Source of the DNA: Owenia fusiformis
Lineage: Eukaryota; Annelida; Polychaeta; Sabellida; Oweniidae
Assembly (NCBI GenBank): GCA_903813345.2
Contig: CAIIXF020000004.1
Span: forward strand, 10,050,196-10,114,195
Direction: 5' to 3'
Length of the DNA: 64,000 bases
The notes below the pieces were generated by a model. That model made no database searches, was not told the DNA's origin, and saw nothing but the letters and a program-made list of their open reading frames with translations. The position numbers and the translations under genes were made by a program. This document shows, in pieces, positions 58,076 to 64,000 of the stretch (the first letter of the stretch is position 1; each line of letters begins with the position of its first letter).

Positions 58076-58816
58076 GAATATTGCTGAATACATTGTTTGG
58101 TTCCCTTATATTTGGTTAACTGAAAATATATAAAAATGTATTTGATAGTTAAGATATTGAAAATTATATCATGATTATACATTTATTAATAAAATAATTT
58201 ACTAATAATATAACATTTAGTAAACTCTATCGTAATTTAAATTTCAGAGAAAATGAGTGGAATGAGCATAAATATGTAGATGAACATGGTATTTGATTGA
58301 AAAGTAACAAAATAACAACATTTCTGATATTTACAAACCCTTCGTTAACTAAAGATCAGAATGGTAATGGATTAAAATTACACCATTCTGTCATCTAAAC
58401 CATCTCTCCCTAATTCACATAATTTTCCACTAAAATTTGATAAAATGTCTGTCTGTCCATGCTTATTTCACTCCATTTCTCTCTAAAATTTGAATGAAGT
58501 GTCTGATTTTCTTGCATTTCTATACAATTTAGAGTGTTGACTCCATGCCAGTGTATTTTATTCCTTCCTGATTCCACTCTTTTCCATTCTATTTTGGATC
58601 TAAAACTACTACCATGATACTTTCTAGCGAGGAGGCCATTAGTGATTGCTTGAAATTTGAAAAATGAGTTTCTATATCCTCATTCTTAAAGGCTGTCCTC
58701 TTTGCTTCATTTTCTGAGTTGATTACTCTTGCTGAACCACTGCTACTATTTATACAAATGACCCAGTTAGATGAGCCAACAATGTTATCAATAAACCATT
58801 GTTATAGATTTAGAGT

Positions 58817-58863
58817 GGTTACGCTGGTTACCGAAACAATTCCTTTTGGTAACCAGCGTAACC
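58817..58863. other. Perfect 16-bp stem hairpin
   Basis: GGTTACGCTGGTTACC (58817-58832) and GGTAACCAGCGTAACC (58848-58863) are exact inverted repeats around a 15-nt loop. Likely a MITE remnant; nothing supports an RNA gene. Confidence 0.8.
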
Positions 58864-59164
58864 GAGTGGATCACCAGTGTTGGTACCTTTGGGATGTTAA
58901 GTCAGTGAAGATTTGATATCAAAGAGGTGTGACAAGACAAGAGCCTTTAAAGCTATTACTCTAATGAGTGCAATAAGGTTACATTGTTATCTAGTGCATT
59001 AATTTTCATCATCTGAGTAAAATGTGATAGCTTTTGTTACTGTGGCCATTATAAAACACAAAATAGAGATTTATAGAGAAATTCAAGGATACTTCTTTCA
59101 AATGAAGAAGAAAATTGAGTGAAATAGGCATGACTATCTTAGGAAGCCAGAAAATTAACTATGA

Positions 59165-59565
59165 AAAAAAATTCATGAGAAACACAATATACATAAGACA
59201 AAAATACACTCATGAGAAACACAATACACTCGCACGACACAAAATGCACTCATAAGAAACACAACACACTCGCACGACACAAAATGCACTCATGAGAAAC
59301 ACAATACACTCGCAAGACACAAAATACACTGATGAGAAACACAATACACCCGCAAGACACAAAATGCACTCATGAGAAACACAATACACTCGTAAGACAC
59401 AAAATGCACGCATGAGAAACACAATATACCCGTAAGACACAAAATGCAATCATGAGAAACACAGCACACTTGCAAGACACAAAATGCACTCATGAGAAAC
59501 ATAATACACTCACAAGACATAAAATTTGCACTCATGAGAAACACAATACACTCGCAAGATATTTT
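59165..59565. repeat. ~40-bp minisatellite (CATGAGAAACACAATACACT)
   Basis: About ten copies of ACTCATGAGAAACACAATAC-ACTCGCAAGACACAAAATGC. Two overlapping cysteine-rich minus ORFs across it are repeat translations. Confidence 0.93.
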
Positions 59566-60464
59566 CTCTGGTCTTTTTTATGGGTAAATCACACCCAGAG
59601 GTGTTAAAGTAGATCAATTTTAATGGTCATTTAAGATAGAATCCAATAAATGGTTTAAGGGGAACATAATCACATCTTTTAGTAAATGTCAAGCTCATCT
59701 TAAAGCTTAAAGGAGTAGGTACAATTAGCAATTTCCATATTCTATTTAAACGTTGCATTAACTATCATTTCAATGACTGTGATAAAGTGCAGTGTTCTTC
59801 CAAGGATTTTTTACCAAGTGGGTGCAAAATTCTCATTTTCATGATTCAGTCCAAAGTCCAGGTCAAAATATGCCCATTTTACATGATTTTTCTCATTTTC
59901 AAGTGGGCGCAAATAAAATCTCAGGTGGGTGCAAACTTGTTTTAAAATCTCAGGTGGGTGCTGCGTCTACTTGCTTTAATGCTGGGGAGATCACTGTAGT
60001 GTCAGCTACATGACTGTGTATCATGGTCCATGCTAATTCAATTAATTTCTCTATAAACTTTGAATAAAGTGACTGATTTTCTAACATTTTTATATATGAG
60101 AAATTCATCATATGTCTGCTTGTTTATTTGTTCTCTTACTGATTTCTCTAAATTCTGTTTAACATTTAATTGAAGTGGCAGATTTTCTGACATTTTTATA
60201 TACGAGAAATTGACCATATGTCTGTTTGTTTACCTGATCTCTTACTGATTTCTCTAAAATTCTCTCCAAAATTTATATGAAGTGCCTGATTTTCTGACAT
60301 TTCTACAATTTGTAATGTTAATCATATACATGTATTCTATTTCCTTGCTGATTCCACTCTTTTCCATTCTATTTGCATTTTAAAACACAACCACTGTGAC
60401 ACATTTCCAATAAGTCTTGCATCACTGGGCTCTCTTCAGAATATAAGATAAGTGAGGAGGGACA

Positions 60465-60940
60465 TAGGGGCTTGAGGCGAGACTACCTTTAAGTCATAAG
60501 GGTTTGAGGCAAGACTACCTTTAAGCCATAAGGGTTTGAGGCACGACTACCTTTAAGTCATAAGGGTTTGAGGCACAACTACCTTTAAGTCATAAGGTTT
60601 TGAGGCATGACTACCTTTAAGTCATAAGGGTTTGAGGCAGGACTACCTTTAAGTCATAAGTGTTTGAGGTACAACTACCTTTAAGTCATAAGGGTTTGAG
60701 GCACGACTACCTTTAAGTCATAAGGGTTTGAGGCACGACTACCTTTAAATCATAAGGGTTTGAGGCACGACTACCTTTAAGTCATAAGGGTTTGAGGCAC
60801 GACTACCTTTAAGTCATAAGGGTTTGAGGCACGACTACCTTTAAGTCATAAGGGTTTGAGGCACGACTACATTTAAGTCATAAGGGTTTGAGGCACGACT
60901 ACCTTTAAGTCATAGGGGTTTGAGGCACGACTACCTAAAG
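60465..60940. repeat. 31-bp minisatellite (GAGGCACGACTACCTTTAAG)
   Basis: About fifteen highly similar copies of GAGGCACGACTACCTTTAAGTCATAAGGGTTT, the most homogeneous array in the window. Confidence 0.95.
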
Positions 60941-61297
60941 TTTGACATTCACAAAGTGTCTCTAACTAAGCATTTTATTTGTAAAGCCTTGGAAATCATC
61001 TAATTTTGGTAAAGAATCTCCTGACATGTTTCTCCTTTGATCTTAAAGTTAAGAAATTGATTGATTTTATGATGGTGCCAGGAGGCTCATCTTGGTTTGC
61101 AACTAGAATTTTGATCTTATATCTGGAATCTCTCGATCTAAATTACATTCTTTTGACTCCACAAACACAACCAATAACATCAATTGCTCAACTGCCCATT
61201 TCCTTATATGGTCCTTATAGCATCGATACAAGCAAGCACTGCATCCACTTGAGATTTTAATTTTGAACTAATTTAATGCATTTTAGTTTCATTTATC

Positions 61298-61616
61298 TAA
61301 AGCCTGGTATACACCATGGGACCTCGTGGAAATTCTTAGGATTTTGCCCCATCGAGTCCCATGAGGTCCCACGTGGGACTGGGTGGGATTCGACGGGGCA
61401 AGTTGTGGCAAAATGGGGCGAAATCCCACAGAGTCCCATCTTGCCCCATCGAGAATGACTATGTTCATTCTTTCCATGGGGCATCGTGGGATTTTCGATC
61501 ATATGACGTGTTGGGGACTTTGTGGGATTCGATGGGGCAAGTTGAGATTCGATGGGGCAAGATGGGACTCAATGGGGCAAGTGGGATTTTGCCCCATTGT
61601 TGTATACCGGGCTTAA
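61298..61616. mobile_element. PIF/Harbinger-like MITE, TAA target site
   Basis: The element is 61301-61613, AGCCTGGTATACA to TGTATACCGGGCT, with TAA on both sides. Internal GATTCGATGGGGCAAG and GTCCCA phrases repeat, keeping several frames open, so ORFs here are not called. Same family as the split copy at 23994-25657. Confidence 0.85.
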
Positions 61617-61744
61617 TGAACATGCATAAAATGGATAAAACCGAGAATACTGAACATTTTTGGGATTAGAAAAAACATTCAGTTTTCTTAGGTGTTCACT
61701 ACAAAGAGGGTAATTCATACAGGAGTCAGTACAGTATGTGTGAA

Positions 61745-61995
61745 GGAGGCAGGGTGCCCACTAGAGACAGGTGTTCACTAGAGAGAGGTGTTCACTCGAA
61801 CAGGTTTAACTGTATTATAAAACTTGCATGACGGAACACCTCTCTAATGCAAACACTCGATCCCAATTTTGAGCCCAGTTTTGATTCAATCCAATTTGAC
61901 TCACATATTGTTAAACTTTGAAATGTGAACACTTGCTAATTCGAACACTTTTGGCTGTCCAAGTGGCATTTGGATTAGACAGGTTTTACTGTAAT
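61745..61995. mobile_element. Pogo/Tigger-like MITE remnant
   Basis: GGTGTTCACTAGAG and GTTCACTCGAACAGGTTTAACTG, with GACAGGTTTTACTGTAAT at the right, resemble the GTGAACACC-type element at 63080. Ends are not clean. Confidence 0.55.
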
Positions 61996-62268
61996 ATGTT
62001 TTTAAGGTTAATACATACTTCACTGCAATGTAGAAGGGAAGTGGCTTAAGAAGCAATTCATTTTTAGTCCTTTTCCGATTAATAACAAGTTTGTGGTCAA
62101 TTTTGAAAAGCCAAATGTAGCAGACAAGATTGGTTTAGATATCGTTATAGATAAACTTAGCAAAGGGAAACATTCATTATCCTCTTGAAAAAAATAGTTG
62201 ATGTGATTTTAGATGGATTTATTATAAACACAATCAAAAGGTACTTGTTACCATACTTAACTTTTGTT

Positions 62269-62383
62269 AATAGTCTAGCTACAAGCCCCTGTGACCAACC
62301 TACCACTACTTGACTAAAACACTCCATACAGGGGGAGGGGTGTAGAGGGGGGGGGGATCACAGGGGCTTGTAGCTAGACTATT
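62269..62383. mobile_element. 115-bp MITE with perfect 26-bp inverted ends
   Basis: AATAGTCTAGCTACAAGCCC continuing to CTGTGA (62269-62294) is exactly mirrored at 62358-62383. The loop is G-rich. No ORF. Confidence 0.88.
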
Positions 62384-63079
62384 GTGTTAACTACATGGTT
62401 GTTTAATTTATTCCTTGCCAATTCTACTCTTTTCAAGGATACTTTGCCTCTCAAAAGAAGACAAACGGATAAAATAACACTTCTTCATGAAAGACAATTC
62501 AGTTAATACGCTTGCGCTGTTATCTTTTGTCAGATGTATTGCATGCACTTTCCTTTACATAACAATAGATACCCTGCCGTAAAAACAGGCAGAATAATAC
62601 ATGAATTACAACTTTTGAGATAAAACATAGTCCTTAACTCTAGGATAATTCCTTAATTTCCACCACCCGGGAAACTCTGGTAGAAATGTGTGATTTACAT
62701 TTTTTAGATTTCTGATAGACAATCCCTGTAATACAAAACAATTCGGTGTTATTTTTTGAAAGGATGGACCATGAATTATTGATCAGTCCTCAATTTAGTG
62801 ATGTATTCAATGAAAAGATCTTCCCAATTTCCAGGATAATTGTACATTCTCACGTGGGAAATGCTATGGCGGAAGTGTTTTAAAATGCAAAATAGAGTGA
62901 AAAAGAGTGGAATTAGCATGGAATAAAGTAAACAGGCATGTAGTTAACATACTAAATTGTAGGGAAATATCAGAATATCTGGCATTTTATTCAAATTTTA
63001 GAGAGAATTGGAGTGGAATTGACATGACCAGAAAGATATAGGCATAGATATGTGCAATGCACTGCAATGTCACAAATTA

Positions 63080-63270
63080 TACAGTGAAACCTGTCTTAAT
63101 GAACACCTCTCTCTAATGAACACCTTTGTCTGGTGAACACCCCCTTTTGAGCCTTCCCATCACATTCTCCACTGACTTCTGTACAAATTTACTTCACTGT
63201 TGTGAACACTTTCTTATAGTGAACATATTTTTGTGGCTCTATAGGTGTTCACTGTACAGAGGTTTCACTG
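63080..63270. mobile_element. Pogo/Tigger-like MITE
   Basis: TACAGTGAAACCTGTCTTAATGAACACC at 63080 and its near-inverse GGTGTTCACTGTACAGAGGTTTCACTG ending 63270. TA precedes the left end; the right TA is lost. 189 bp. Confidence 0.75.
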
Positions 63271-63299
63271 ACTTAATCAGATTTCTATTATTTTTCTAA

Positions 63300-64000
63300 A
63301 TATCTGCTACCTCTATAAAAATTCTATACAATTGTCCATACTATGAACCCAAAAATATGCACCAGTTTATATTTTCAGAAAGTACATCTATGTAAGACCA
63401 TCAGAGCAGCCCAGAGGCAAAATATGATGAAACGTTTCACTCAGCTTGATTGTCTCAAAATGCAATGGACTCAGATTCAACTTCTTTAAAATATACATCA
63501 TCTTTTTAACCTAAAAAAACATCCAGTTTAGAGGTTTGAACTGTTTCTGTGTCATCCTAAACGTTTAATTGTGAAACACAATATGAGAATGTGTAACAGA
63601 AGAACTTCACTTCCTTCAAACAAGGATGTTGAAATGTAGAGATGTAGAAATCTCAGCAACTCTGATCCTGTAATACAACAGACACGTTTTAAGGTATATT
63701 ACACCGTTGCTCATAAATATTGAATATTTTCCATATTTTACCATTGATTTCCTCATTTCATTTTGAATACCCTCTCTAATTCAAAGGAATGGAGATTTTT
63801 CTGATGCAAATATAAACAGTTCTAAAATGTGCCCTTCTTGAGCTACCTTAAAGTTAACTATACTCCACAAGATTAAAACATATTAATTTTGTATCAGCTA
63901 AGTCCCTTTAAGCTAGAATCCATTAACTGACAACAGAGCCCTTTAAATATGATTAATTTAGCAAGGTTCAATCATATGACTGAAAGCGAATATATGTTTT
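63300..64000. other. AT-rich edge, nothing recognised
   Basis: No ORF, tRNA or repeat with readable ends seen. Confidence 0.5.

Larger units (their letters stand above)
55835..63040. repeat. Family F dispersed repeats (several copies)
   Basis: A ~190-bp repeat recognised by TTTCTCTCTAAAATTTGAATG, TGATTTTCTTGCATTTCTATAC and GATTCCACTCTTTTCCATTC. Copies in either orientation: 55835-55945, 58435-58615, 60030-60400 (several partial), 62395-62460, 62880-63035; also outside this span at 31866-32020 and 50876-51065. No ORF and no clear inverted ends. Confidence 0.8.

Noticed and set aside
58817-58863. Possible microRNA hairpin
   Set aside because: Stem is a perfect 16 bp with a 15-nt loop, shorter than an animal pre-miRNA, and a MITE remnant explains it better.
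59210-59544. Cysteine-rich minus ORFs with repeated FCVL/CVSHECIL blocks
   Set aside because: Translations of the 40-bp minisatellite in two frames; no start context, splice sites or domain.
61276-61669. Cluster of five overlapping ORFs with GASWD/HGTSWD phrases
   Set aside because: All fall in the Harbinger-like MITE 61301-61613, whose internal repeats keep several frames open.

Overview
This looks like nuclear DNA from a marine invertebrate animal. It is AT-rich, has spliced genes with long introns and GT-AG junctions, carries tRNA genes with internal promoters, and is crowded with MITEs, foldback elements and minisatellites. The repeat style (CAGGGTG-ended mariner MITEs, poly-G MITEs, GACA/GACGGA tails) and the gene families (fukutin-like, tetraspanin, PAN-WSC) would suit a non-vertebrate deuterostome or a lophotrochozoan. 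The species cannot be fixed from the sequence.

Four spliced protein genes were rebuilt, all on the minus strand; read in the direction of transcription they run from right to left. (1) A tetraspanin, 53905 to 32230: seven constitutive coding exons plus two alternative last exons of equal length. (2) A complete fukutin-like LicD-family gene of six exons, 28690 to 23410, 474 codons. (3) A small secreted PAN-WSC protein of three exons, 22321 to 13217, whose first intron contains two tRNA-Ile genes. (4) A second fukutin-like paralogue, 11076 to 2399, of which exons 1-4 are visible; its catalytic exons 5-6 would lie off the left edge. Exons 2, 3 and 4 of the two fukutin-like genes have identical lengths and their 5' flanks are also duplicated. 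The only convincing plus-strand ORF is a 209-codon SGNH-hydrolase-like gene at 35454-36083. It lies between the two tetraspanin last exons, in a tandemly duplicated unit whose second copy has lost the ORF.

The most striking feature is a repeated theme: minisatellites that have copied an exon/intron junction. Fukutin-like gene 1 has twelve 3' splice sites spaced exactly 108 bp apart, all in frame and phase-compatible. Gene 2 has two such units, the outer one closed by a 2-bp insertion. Exon 5 of gene 2 has its 3' splice site copied in a ~60-bp repeat. Tetraspanin exon 6 has its 5' splice site copied in a ~55-bp repeat with about 13 GT-bearing donors. 

The rest is mobile-element debris, much of it nested. 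Several elements have readable ends and target-site duplications: two MULE-like (9-bp), one hAT-like (8-bp), two PIF/Harbinger-like (TAA, TTA), several mariner-like (TA), a poly-G family (5-bp) and a decayed LINE reverse-transcriptase fragment. There are also an 838-bp satellite at the left edge and long inverted duplications. The right third (54-64 kb) shows no recognisable gene, but holds minisatellites, MITEs and a cluster of RFX X-box-like motifs. All exon calls come from reading splice signals, phase and family motifs by eye; no alignment or expression data were available.
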